Source: Candidatus Korobacter versatilis (GTDB lineage: Bacteria; Acidobacteriota; Terriglobia; Terriglobales; Acidobacteriaceae). From it: 64,000 bases of DNA. The stretch is taken from the NCBI GenBank assembly GCA_016185395.1, contig JACPNR010000011.1, forward strand, positions 204,703 to 268,702, in the 5' to 3' direction. The notes beneath the pieces were generated by a model. The model did not search any database. It was not told the DNA's origin and saw only the letters and a list, made by a program, of their open reading frames with translations. Below are positions 57,691-64,000 of this stretch, in pieces (the first letter of the stretch is position 1; the number at the start of each line of letters is the position of its first letter). The position numbers and the translations under genes were made by a program.

Positions 57691-57752
57691 CCTCGGCCTT
57701 CGGTCCTCGGTCGACAAGATCGCGGTGGCCGACGACCGAGGGCCGACGATTG
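57691..57752. repeat. Heptamer arrays CCTCGGT/TCGTCGG facing each other
   Basis: CCTCGGC CTTCGGT CCTCGGT (57691-57711), and reading the other strand TCGTCGG CCCTCGG TCGTCGG (about 57727-57748), form an inverted pair between two genes of the operon. Confidence 0.65.
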
Positions 57753-57770
57753 ACGACACTCCTGGAGCTT

Positions 57771-58487
57771 ATGAAACGGCCTCTCCTCATCTCCTTCTCC
57801 GGCCTCGACGGCTCGGGCAAGACCACGCAGATCTCGAGCGCTCGCGCCCTGCTCGCCGAACTCGGCCTCACCGACCGCCTGCTCGCCTTCTGGGACGACG
57901 TCGTCGTCGGCTGCCGCTGGCGCGAAGGCTTCGTCCACAAGGTCTACAAGTCGGAGATCGGCGTGGGCGCGCCCGGCAAGCCGGTCAACCGCCGCGATAA
58001 GAACGTGCGTAAGTGGTATCTCTCGCTCGCGCGCCATGGGCTTTACCTGCTCGACGCGCTACACCTCTGTTTCGTGATTGCCCGGGCGCGTAGCGGCCAA
58101 GGGCCAACGACCAACGACCAACGACCGGACGTCATCATCCTCGACCGCTACGTCTACGACGAGCTGGCGAACCTGCCGCTCGACCACGCGCTCACCCGCG
58201 CGTACGTCCGTTTCGTGGATGCGTTCGTGCCGCGCCCCGACATCGCCTTCTTGCTCGACGCCGATCCCGTCGCCGCCAACGCGCGCAAGCCGGAGTATCC
58301 CGTGAACTTCATGCGCGAGAACCGCGCGCGCTACTTCTCGCTCGTCGCCCTGTTGGGCCACGTCGTTGTCATCCCGCCACTGCCGCTGGAACAGGCGAAG
58401 CTCGCGGTCACGCAGGTGCTGCTCGAGAAACTCGGCCGCGGCGATCCAAGCGAGATGCCCACTGCTGAGCTGCCCGTCGCTTCCTAG
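57771..58487 (+). CDS. Thymidylate-kinase-like P-loop protein
   Basis: 238 residues from ATG 57771 (GGAG 4 bases upstream). P-loop FSGLDGSGKTTQ (residues 9-18) and the DR-type motif IILDRYVYDELANLPLDHAL, as in dTMP kinases. The LID and base-recognising segments are not the standard ones (RARYFSLVALLGHVVVIPPL), so the substrate may not be dTMP; such kinases recur in polysaccharide loci. Residues ~109-119 (RSGQGPTTNDQRP region) are encoded by an in-frame heptamer array just before the D-R strand, an apparent insertion. Confidence 0.7.
   Translation: MKRPLLISFSGLDGSGKTTQISSARALLAELGLTDRLLAFWDDVVVGCRWREGFVHKVYKSEIGVGAPGKPVNRRDKNVRKWYLSLARHGLYLLDALHLCFVIARARSGQGPTTNDQRPDVIILDRYVYDELANLPLDHALTRAYVRFVDAFVPRPDIAFLLDADPVAANARKPEYPVNFMRENRARYFSLVALLGHVVVIPPLPLEQAKLAVTQVLLEKLGRGDPSEMPTAELPVAS
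58095..58128. repeat. In-frame heptamer array (CCAACGA)x3
   Basis: Three exact CCAACGA units at 58104-58124 with GGCCAAGGG before and CCGG after; the reverse strand reads TCGTTGG, the same family as 15282 and 39094. It lies inside the thymidylate-kinase-like gene without breaking the frame. Confidence 0.85.
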
Positions 58488-58645
58488 CCTCGTCCCACCC
58501 CTAACCCCTTTGCTTGCCACACTATGTCGTCTTTTGGCGCGAAGTATCCTTTGTTCGCTACCGTACATCTGACTAGATAGCTGCACGACCGCTTCTCTGG
58601 CCCGGCCTTGCAACCGAACATTTGTCGCGAGCTTCGGTGGCAATC

Positions 58646-58897
58646 ATGGCTGCTGAACCACTCCAACACGATCCGGCGCGTCTGGCTGCAGGGACGAAGG
58701 TACCGCGCTCCGGCATCTATCGCGTCTATCACTACCGCCATCGCCTGCCGCACAGCGTCATCCTGCTCAAGAACGACGTGCTGCCGGCGTGCCATCACTG
58801 CGGCGACCGGGTGGAGTTCGTGGAATTGATGGATGGCGACGTCTGCGAGGCGGACTACAACTTCAGCCTCGAACAGGCAGACGACCAGGCCGCGTAG
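58646..58897 (+). CDS. Small CxxC protein of unknown function
   Basis: 83 residues from ATG 58646; an earlier TTG at 58622 is in frame. The centre reads GTKVPRSGIYRVYHYRHRLP, HSVILLKNDVLPACHHCGDR, with a CHHC pair and acidic ends. The 'GxKxPxSGxYxxxxxxH' wording recalls small YjzC-like or zinc-ribbon proteins. No partner gene in the operon sense: it sits alone between the kinase-like gene and purF. Confidence 0.6.
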   Translation: MAAEPLQHDPARLAAGTKVPRSGIYRVYHYRHRLPHSVILLKNDVLPACHHCGDRVEFVELMDGDVCEADYNFSLEQADDQAA

Positions 58898-58958
58898 CGC
58901 GCCTGCAGCAGTGATGGGTAAGTTTTGATAGGTGGTAAGGGCTGGGAGCGAGCTCCGC

Positions 58959-60407
58959 TCAGCACTTCTTCGCGCTCGCCTCTAGCTCAGCCACATCAAT
59001 GAACGCGGTCGGATACTTCCCGGTGTAGCACGCCGAGCAATACGTCACGCGCTCGCCCTCGCCGCACGCTTCCTTCATCCCTTCGTGCGACAGGTACGCC
59101 AGCGAGTCCGCGCCGATGTATTCGCGGATCTCTTCGATGGACTTGTTCGCCGCGATGAGCTGTGACTTCGACGGCGTGTCCACCCCGTAGAAGCACGGCG
59201 AGATGGTCGGCGGGCACGAGATGCGCATGTGTACCTCTTTCGCGCCGGCTTCGCGCACCATGCGCACGATCTTGCGGCTCGTCGTCCCGCGCACGATGGA
59301 GTCGTCGATCAGGATCACGCGCTTCCCCGCCAGCAGCGAGCGCACCGGGTTCAGCTTCAGCCGCACGCCGAAGTCGCGCACGCGCTGCGAGGGCTCGATG
59401 AACGTCCGCCCCACGTAGTGGTTGCGGATCAGCCCCAGCCGCAGCGGGATGCCGCTCTGCTCCGAGTATCCCGTCGCCGCCACCACGCCGGAATCCGGCA
59501 CCGGCACCACGATGTCCGCTTCCACTCCCGTCTCTTTCGCGAGCTGCCGCCCGAGCTGCTCGCGGCTCTCCTGCACGCTCCGTCCGAAGACGATCGAATC
59601 CGGCCGCGAGAAGTACACGTGCTCGAAGATGCACGCCGATTGCGGCTGGGCCGTCGAGTGGTAGAAGCGCGAGCTCACGCCCTCCGGCCCGACCACGATC
59701 ATCTCGCCCGGCGAGACGTCGCGCTCGTAAGTCGCCCCGATCAGGTCGAAAGCGCAGGTCTCGGAGGCGAACACGATGGTATCGGTCTGCTGCGCGCGCT
59801 CCGCCTTGATCCGGCCCATCGAGAGCGGGCGGAAGCCGCGCGGGTCGCGCACCGCGAACACGCGGTCGCGCGTCATCAGCACCAGCGAGAACGCCCCCTC
59901 GATGCGCCGCAGCGCGTCCGCGATCGCTTCCGGCAGCGTCTGCTCCTTCGACTGCGCCACCAGGTGCACGATCACTTCGGTGTCGGAAGTCGTCTGGAAG
60001 ATGGAACCCTGCTGCTCGAGCTTCTGGCGGATGACGTGCGCGTTCACCAGGTTCCCGTTGTGCGCCAGCGCGATCATGCCCTTGTTGCAGTCCACCATGA
60101 TGGGCTGCGCGTTGAGCAGCGCCGAGTCGCCCGAAGTGGAGTAGCGCGTGTGTCCGATGGCGAGCGGTCCCGCCAGGCGCGCGAGCACGTCCTGCGTGAA
60201 TATCTCGGCCACGTGGCCCATCGCCTTGTGCGCGTGCAGCGTGACGCCGTCGGAGCTGACGATGCCGGCGGATTCCTGCCCGCGATGCTGCAGCATGTGC
60301 AGCCCAAGGTACGCAAGCTTCGAGGCTTCCGGATGAGCGTAGATGGCGACCACGCCACACTCGTCATGAAATTTGTCGTCTTTTTCAGACAAACCGCTAA
60401 AGTTCAT
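58959..60407 (-). CDS. purF: Amidophosphoribosyltransferase
   Basis: 482 residues from ATG 60407. A short propeptide of 16 residues precedes the catalytic Cys 17 (HDECGVVAIYAHPE), as in the Bacillus-type enzyme. Glutaminase segments GHTRYSTSG and NGNLVN; PRPP loop VILIDDSIVRGTTSRK. Cys residues for a [4Fe-4S] cluster are present in CPPTISPCFYG and YCSACYTGKYP. It makes 5-phosphoribosylamine, the first step of purine synthesis. It follows purL on the same strand with 47 bases between, which include a heptamer array. Confidence 0.95.
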   Translation of the reverse strand: MNFSGLSEKDDKFHDECGVVAIYAHPEASKLAYLGLHMLQHRGQESAGIVSSDGVTLHAHKAMGHVAEIFTQDVLARLAGPLAIGHTRYSTSGDSALLNAQPIMVDCNKGMIALAHNGNLVNAHVIRQKLEQQGSIFQTTSDTEVIVHLVAQSKEQTLPEAIADALRRIEGAFSLVLMTRDRVFAVRDPRGFRPLSMGRIKAERAQQTDTIVFASETCAFDLIGATYERDVSPGEMIVVGPEGVSSRFYHSTAQPQSACIFEHVYFSRPDSIVFGRSVQESREQLGRQLAKETGVEADIVVPVPDSGVVAATGYSEQSGIPLRLGLIRNHYVGRTFIEPSQRVRDFGVRLKLNPVRSLLAGKRVILIDDSIVRGTTSRKIVRMVREAGAKEVHMRISCPPTISPCFYGVDTPSKSQLIAANKSIEEIREYIGADSLAYLSHEGMKEACGEGERVTYCSACYTGKYPTAFIDVAELEASAKKC

Positions 60408-60433
60408 CGCCTCACCCGTCAGCACGTCGGCCA

Positions 60434-60454
60434 CTCGGTACTCGGTACTCGGTA
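60434..60454. repeat. Heptamer array (CTCGGTA)x3
   Basis: Three exact 7-bp units in the purL-purF gap, ending at the base next to the purL stop codon. Confidence 0.85.
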
Positions 60455-62800
60455 CTAGTCCGTCCCCGCGTGCAGCGCCCGGTCCAAAGCGGATTCCCAA
60501 ATGGCCTTCAGCTCCGACACCTTCGCCCTCACGACTGGCTGGCCGTCGATGGTGATGCTCAATTGTTCGTTTGCCGTGTGCCCGAGGAGGTCCGCCGCTA
60601 CGCCATATTCTAGCGCAGTATTTTGGATGGCCTGCACGTTCTTTTCGTCGCAGGAAATCACGATGCGGCTCGCGTCCTCCGCGAACAGCACCGCCGCGTA
60701 TGGCAAGGCGTTAGAACTAAGGTTCACCGTCGCGCCCACGCCGTTCCCGAACGCGGCTTCGGCGATCGTGACCGCCACGCCGCCCTCGGAGCAATCGTGC
60801 GCGCTCTCGACCAGCCCGTCGCGGATCAGTTTCACCATGGCGCGCTGCAGCGCGTGCTCGCGCTCGATCTCGAGCGCGGGCGGGAACCCCCAGATCTTTC
60901 CGAGGACCTGCTTCGCGTACTCGCTCGAGCCGAATTCCTGCTCCACGTCGGTCGCGTCACCCGGCTCGGAACCGCGCAATAACAGGATGGCGCGTCCCGC
61001 CTCCTGGGCTTCGTGAAAAACGAAGTGCGGCTGCGTCGCGCGGTGCACGTCATCCAGTATCCCGACCACCCCGATCACCGGCGTGGGCCATATCCCCTCG
61101 CCCAGCGTTTCGTTGTAGAAGCTCACGTTGCCGCCCGTGATCGGCGTTTCCAGCTCCTCGCACGCTTTGGTGATGCCGTCGATCACCTGCGCGAACTGCC
61201 ACATCGTCCCCGGCTTTTCCGGATTGCCGAAGTTCAAGCAGTTCGTCGCCGCCACCGGACGCGCTCCGGTGCACGCCACGTTGCGCGCCGCCTCGGCCAC
61301 GGCGTGCATCGCGCCCAGCTTCGGATCGAGATAGCACCAGCGTCCGTTGCCGTCGAGCGCCATCGCCAGCGCGCGGTTCGTGCCCTTTATTCGGACCACG
61401 CCGGCTTCGAGTCCCGGGCCTTCCACCGTGTTCGTCTGCACCATCGAGTCGTATTGCTCGTGGATGCGGCGCTTCGAGCAGATATTCGGCGCCGCCAGCA
61501 AAGTCTTCAGGTCCGCCGCCAGGTCGCGCTTCGCCTCGAGGTCGATGCCCTTAGGCATCTCACGCGGAAACTTCGGCTCCATCCGCTCCAGCGGACGCTG
61601 ATACACCGGAGCATCGTCGGTCAGCGCGGCGTTCGGTATCTCCGCGACAAGCTCCCCGTGCTCGAACACGCGCATCTTTGCTTCGGAACCCGGGGGCGCG
61701 GCGATCACATGCCCGATCTCGACGGCGTCCAGTCCCCACTTCGAAAAGATGTCGAGCACTTCCTGCTCGCGGCCTTTATCGGCGACCAGCAGCATACGCT
61801 CCTGCGATTCCGAGAGCATGGTCTCGTAGGCGTTCATGCCGGTCTCGCGCTGCGGCACGCGGTCGAGTTCGATCTCTAGTCCAACGCCGCCGCGCCCGCC
61901 CATCTCGCACGTCGAGCAGGTCAGGCCCGCGGCGCCCATGTCTTGAATGCCGACGACCGCCCCGGAGTGCATCGCTTCGAGACAAGCTTCCAGCAGCAGC
62001 TTCTCCAGGAACGGATCGCCCACCTGCACGTTCGGACGCTTCGCCTGCGACTCCTCCGAGAACTCCTCCGACGCCATCGTCGCCCCGTGGATGCCGTCGC
62101 GCCCCGTCTTCGCCCCCACGTAGATGACCGGGTTCCCCACGCCCGCGGCCTTGGCATAGAAGATCTGGTCGCGCCGCACGATGCCGAGCGCGAACGCGTT
62201 CACCAGCGGGTTCTGCGAGTAGCACTCCTCGAACTTCGTCTCGCCGCCCAGGTTCGGCACGCCAAAACAGTTCCCGTAATGCGCAATGCCCGAGACCACG
62301 CCCTCCAGCAGCGAATGGTTCTTATGGATCGCCGCGTTCTCGCTTTGGCTGACCGCTGACTGCTGATTGCTGACTGCTGCCTTCGTGATCGGCCCAAAGC
62401 GCAGCGAGTCCATCACCGCGATCGGCCGCGCGCCCATGGTGAAAATATCGCGCAGAATGCCGCCCACGCCCGTCGCCGCTCCCTGGAACGGCTCGATGAA
62501 CGACGGATGATTGTGCGACTCTATCTTGAACGCGCACGCCCACCCGTCGCCAATGTCGATGATGCCGGCGTTCTCGCCCGGCCCCTGGACCACCAGCTTC
62601 GAGCGCGTCGGCAGCCGCTTCAGGTGCACGCGCGACGACTTGTACGAGCAGTGCTCGCTCCACATCACGCTGAAGATGCCCAGTTCGGTGAGCGAAGGCT
62701 CGCGCCCCAGCCACTTCAGGACCTTCTTGTATTCGTCCGGCGTGATGCCGTGTTCGGCAACGACTTCAGGCGTGATGGCGGCAGCAGTAGCGTTCGGCAT
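60455..62800 (-). CDS. purL: Phosphoribosylformylglycinamidine synthase subunit II
   Basis: 781 residues from ATG 62800, the small-PurL size that works with separate PurQ and PurS. Family segments: [20 protein letters not shown] near residue 45, [20 protein letters not shown] near 90, [20 protein letters not shown] near 165 and [20 protein letters not shown] near 690. It converts FGAR to FGAM with ATP and glutamine-derived ammonia. Residues ~141-151 ([12 protein letters not shown]) come from an in-frame heptamer array, an insertion in a loop between DSLRFGPI and LLEGVVSGI. Neither purQ nor purS is in view. Confidence 0.94.
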   Translation of the reverse strand: MPNATAAAITPEVVAEHGITPDEYKKVLKWLGREPSLTELGIFSVMWSEHCSYKSSRVHLKRLPTRSKLVVQGPGENAGIIDIGDGWACAFKIESHNHPSFIEPFQGAATGVGGILRDIFTMGARPIAVMDSLRFGPITKAAVSNQQSAVSQSENAAIHKNHSLLEGVVSGIAHYGNCFGVPNLGGETKFEECYSQNPLVNAFALGIVRRDQIFYAKAAGVGNPVIYVGAKTGRDGIHGATMASEEFSEESQAKRPNVQVGDPFLEKLLLEACLEAMHSGAVVGIQDMGAAGLTCSTCEMGGRGGVGLEIELDRVPQRETGMNAYETMLSESQERMLLVADKGREQEVLDIFSKWGLDAVEIGHVIAAPPGSEAKMRVFEHGELVAEIPNAALTDDAPVYQRPLERMEPKFPREMPKGIDLEAKRDLAADLKTLLAAPNICSKRRIHEQYDSMVQTNTVEGPGLEAGVVRIKGTNRALAMALDGNGRWCYLDPKLGAMHAVAEAARNVACTGARPVAATNCLNFGNPEKPGTMWQFAQVIDGITKACEELETPITGGNVSFYNETLGEGIWPTPVIGVVGILDDVHRATQPHFVFHEAQEAGRAILLLRGSEPGDATDVEQEFGSSEYAKQVLGKIWGFPPALEIEREHALQRAMVKLIRDGLVESAHDCSEGGVAVTIAEAAFGNGVGATVNLSSNALPYAAVLFAEDASRIVISCDEKNVQAIQNTALEYGVAADLLGHTANEQLSITIDGQPVVRAKVSELKAIWESALDRALHAGTD
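62348..62379. repeat. In-frame heptamer array inside purL
   Basis: GCTGACC GCTGACT GCTGATT GCTGACT GCTG: four 7-bp units plus four bases, translated on the purL strand as part of [11 protein letters not shown]. The frame is kept because it and its flanks add a multiple of three. Confidence 0.85.
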
Positions 62801-62897
62801 AAGGGGAAGTCTTATTTTCGCACGAAGGACTCGCCCGCCGCCGGGAGCTTTGGGCAGCCTTGCCTGTTCTGAATCTGGAACAAGCGGAAGTTGGCGC

Positions 62898-62925
62898 TTG
62901 ACATCGCCCTGTCCCCATTTATTCT
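62898..62925 (+). promoter_or_regulatory. Sigma-70-type promoter
   Basis: TTGACA (62898-62903), a 16-base spacer and TATTCT (62920-62925), the best promoter match seen in the window. It points at the truncated secreted-protein gene at 63016. An inverted repeat (CCGAGA/TCTCGG, about 62963-62989) lies in the leader. Confidence 0.65.
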
Positions 62926-63015
62926 GGCGCACTCACACTGGGGTAGAAGTTGTGAATTGACACAACCGAGACCCTGCCTGGCGGCTCTCGGTGTCAGGGC
63001 CATTCAAGAGGAATA

Positions 63016-63111
63016 ATGCTAAGAACGAAAGCCGCACTGATCTTTCTATCTCTTGTTGTCCTATCAATCAGCAGTTTCGCGCAGACGACCTATCGATTGC
63101 ACGCAGAGTGA
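63016..63111 (+). pseudogene. 5' stub of a secreted-protein gene, truncated by an IS end
   Basis: ATG 63016 (GAGGA just upstream) opens a clear signal peptide, LRTKAALIFLSLVVLSISSF then AQTTYRLHAE, and stops after 31 codons. The stop TGA (63109-63111) is made of the first bases of the IS-like end that begins at 63109. So a good promoter, ribosome site and signal peptide remain, while the mature protein is gone. The lost gene's identity cannot be told. Confidence 0.7.
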
Positions 63112-63210
63112 CCTGCCCCCCATTTCTGGTCCAGTCATAGTGACACTTTCTCCGGGTTTTGTTCGCCCCGCAACGGTTCGACTGTAGCGGGGATGGGGGT
63201 GTGGGGCAAG
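63109..63210 (-). mobile_element. IS3-like element end, perfect inverted copy of 24546-24647
   Basis: All 102 bases match the reverse complement of 24546-24647, from TGACCTGCCCCCCATTTCTG to GTGGGGCAAG. On the minus strand it encodes the same transposase tail (PHTPIPATVEPLRGEQNPEK). The rest of the transposase is missing here; the inner side joins directly to the REP/RAYT unit. Confidence 0.8.
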
Positions 63211-63245
63211 GCGGGTGGCCCACCCTTTCTCCATAACTCCAAACT

Positions 63246-63303
63246 CCTGAGGGTGCCCCATCCTTTGCGCGGCGTGGTTTTGGCCGCGCAAAGGGTGGGC
63301 GCC
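63246..63303. repeat. REP palindrome, left of RAYT
   Basis: GGTGCCCCATCCTTTGCGCG followed by a short loop and GCCGCGCAAAGGGTGGGCGC: a long imperfect hairpin. Its nearly identical inverted copy lies at 63917-63972. Confidence 0.85.
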
Positions 63304-63387
63304 GATGGGTTCGCAATCCTGTTCTGGAAACAGGACAAACCGCACCGGCCCGGTCTTTCCCGGCTCCCGAGCGTTACCTTGGTGGCG

Positions 63388-63915
63388 ATGCCGGACGGAC
63401 TCAAACGCTACTACGGCGGCGACGATCTCCACTTCATCACCTTCAGTTGCTACCGCCGCCGGCCGCTGCTCGCCACCCCGCGCCGCCGCGACGCCTTCCT
63501 CCGCGTCCTCGACCAAGTTCGCACCCGCTACAAGTTCGTCGTCGTCGGATACGTCGTCATGCCCGAGCACGTCCACCTGCTCATCTCCGAGCCGCAAGTG
63601 GGCGATCCGTCACTGGTCGTACAAGTGCTGAAGCAGCGCGTCGCGCGCCGCCTCCGCCCGCGCCCCCCGCGTCCCGGACAGGGCGAGCTCTTCGCCGGCC
63701 CCGCTCCCGACGGCGACCACTTCTGGCAGCGCCGCTTCTACGATTTCAACGTCTGGAGCCGCCTCAAGCGCAAGCAAAAGCTCGCCTACATGCACGCCAA
63801 CCCGGTGAAGCGCGCTCTCGTCGCCTCTCCCGAGCTCTGGCGCTGGTCGAGCTTCAACTCCTACTACCACGGCGAACGCGGACTGGTGACGCTCAATGAG
63901 TCGTTTCCCAAGTGA
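63388..63915 (+). CDS. REP-associated tyrosine transposase (RAYT, TnpA-REP)
   Basis: 175 residues from ATG 63388. Y1-type HUH transposase: HUH pair in VVMPEHVHLLI (His 61 and 63) and the likely nucleophile Tyr 118 in HFWQRRFYDFNVW, followed by KLAYMHANPVKRALV and WRWSSFNSYYHGE, the RAYT C-terminal wording. Such enzymes cut and join single-stranded REP sequences and are usually single-copy and domesticated. Here the gene is bracketed by inverted REP copies, the classic arrangement for an active unit. A longer upstream frame lies in the REP and is not coding. Confidence 0.9.
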   Translation: MPDGLKRYYGGDDLHFITFSCYRRRPLLATPRRRDAFLRVLDQVRTRYKFVVVGYVVMPEHVHLLISEPQVGDPSLVVQVLKQRVARRLRPRPPRPGQGELFAGPAPDGDHFWQRRFYDFNVWSRLKRKQKLAYMHANPVKRALVASPELWRWSSFNSYYHGERGLVTLNESFPK

Positions 63916-63916
63916 C

Positions 63917-63972
63917 GGCGCCCACCCTTTGCGCGGCCAAACCCGCGCCGCGCAAAGGATGGGGCACCCTCA
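63917..63972. repeat. REP palindrome, right of RAYT
   Basis: GGCGCCCACCCTTTGCGCGG, loop, then CCGCGCAAAGGATGGGGCAC: inverted relative to the copy at 63246, with only about three differences over ~55 bases. It begins 1 base after the transposase stop. Confidence 0.85.
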
Positions 63973-64000
63973 AGATTCTTCCGGACTATACTTTGTCGTC

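Noticed and set aside
59229..60458. 409-codon plus-strand frame opposite purF
   Set aside because: Shadow of purF, which has intact catalytic and cluster residues.
57691..62379. Period-7 arrays as possible CRISPR repeats
   Set aside because: Units are 7 bp without spacers and no cas genes are present.

Overview
The window is GC-rich (well over 60% by eye), densely coded bacterial chromosome. The gene content fits a soil Acidobacteriota (Terriglobia/Koribacter-like) genome: a VPS10/BNR-repeat secreted protein, ARPP-1 and YCF48-type proteins, many secreted TPR proteins, and intergenic palindromes such as GGGGCTAAAGCCCC and GGCACGACTGAAGTCGTGCC. No rRNA gene is present, so the phylum assignment is inferred from gene content and repeat style. 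Start sites were chosen by ribosome-binding sites, signal peptides and family length. The high GC content produces many long but spurious antisense reading frames, which were left out.

Layout. 1-11.8 kb (mostly minus strand): a large secreted beta-propeller protein running off the left edge, a LolA-like protein, a TPR protein, a zinc-ribbon membrane protein, arginase, asparaginyl-tRNA synthetase, a TIM-barrel isomerase and gamma-glutamyltransferase. 12-19.5 kb: an ECF sigma factor with a coupled membrane protein and a Spy-like protein; folD-coaE; a Trm112-like protein; a second sigma/anti-sigma pair; an ARPP-1 protein; a small unknown gene with hairpins. 19.7-23.7 kb: the overlapping haem operon hemE-hemH-hemG, then an AhpD-like protein. 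23.7-25.0 kb: a scar zone with a GH15 fragment, tRNA-Ser(GCU), a truncated tyrosine integrase and the 3' end of an IS3-like transposase.

25.0-32.8 kb (plus strand): a tightly overlapping operon for anaerobic benzoyl-CoA degradation. It encodes the four subunits of an ATP-dependent (class I) benzoyl-CoA reductase, then 6-hydroxycyclohexene-carboxyl-CoA dehydrogenase, the 6-oxo ring-opening hydrolase, the dienoyl-CoA hydratase and an SDR dehydrogenase. Together these would take benzoyl-CoA to about 3-oxopimeloyl-CoA. 32.8-37.3 kb: a di-iron Fe-S repair protein next to a Crp/Fnr regulator, msrA, a BON-domain protein and a small lipoprotein. 38.0-42.8 kb: the DUF1385-prfA-prmC neighbourhood, interrupted by a four-helix-bundle gene bracketed by inverted heptamer repeats and by a lactonase-like lipoprotein gene.

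42.9-58.5 kb: a PilZ protein and a divergent envelope/exopolysaccharide locus. On the minus strand are a membrane glycosyltransferase-like protein and three small envelope proteins. On the plus strand are a 1415-residue TPR protein with a C-terminal outer-membrane-barrel-like region, a GT4 glycosyltransferase, a degenerate nucleotidyltransferase, a STAS protein, a Wzx-type flippase, a ParB-fold-like protein, a secreted low-complexity protein and a thymidylate-kinase-like protein. This is the best candidate for an undescribed secretion system. 59-62.8 kb: purL-purF. 62.9-64 kb: a promoter and signal-peptide stub truncated by an IS end that is a perfect 102-bp inverted copy of the one at 24.5 kb, then a RAYT transposase between inverted REP palindromes.

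A recurring theme is short arrays of 7-bp units (TTGGTCT/G, CTCGGTA, GCTGACT, CCTCGGT and others) at many loci. They lie in-frame inside purL and the thymidylate-kinase-like gene, and they flank the four-helix-bundle gene as inverted copies.
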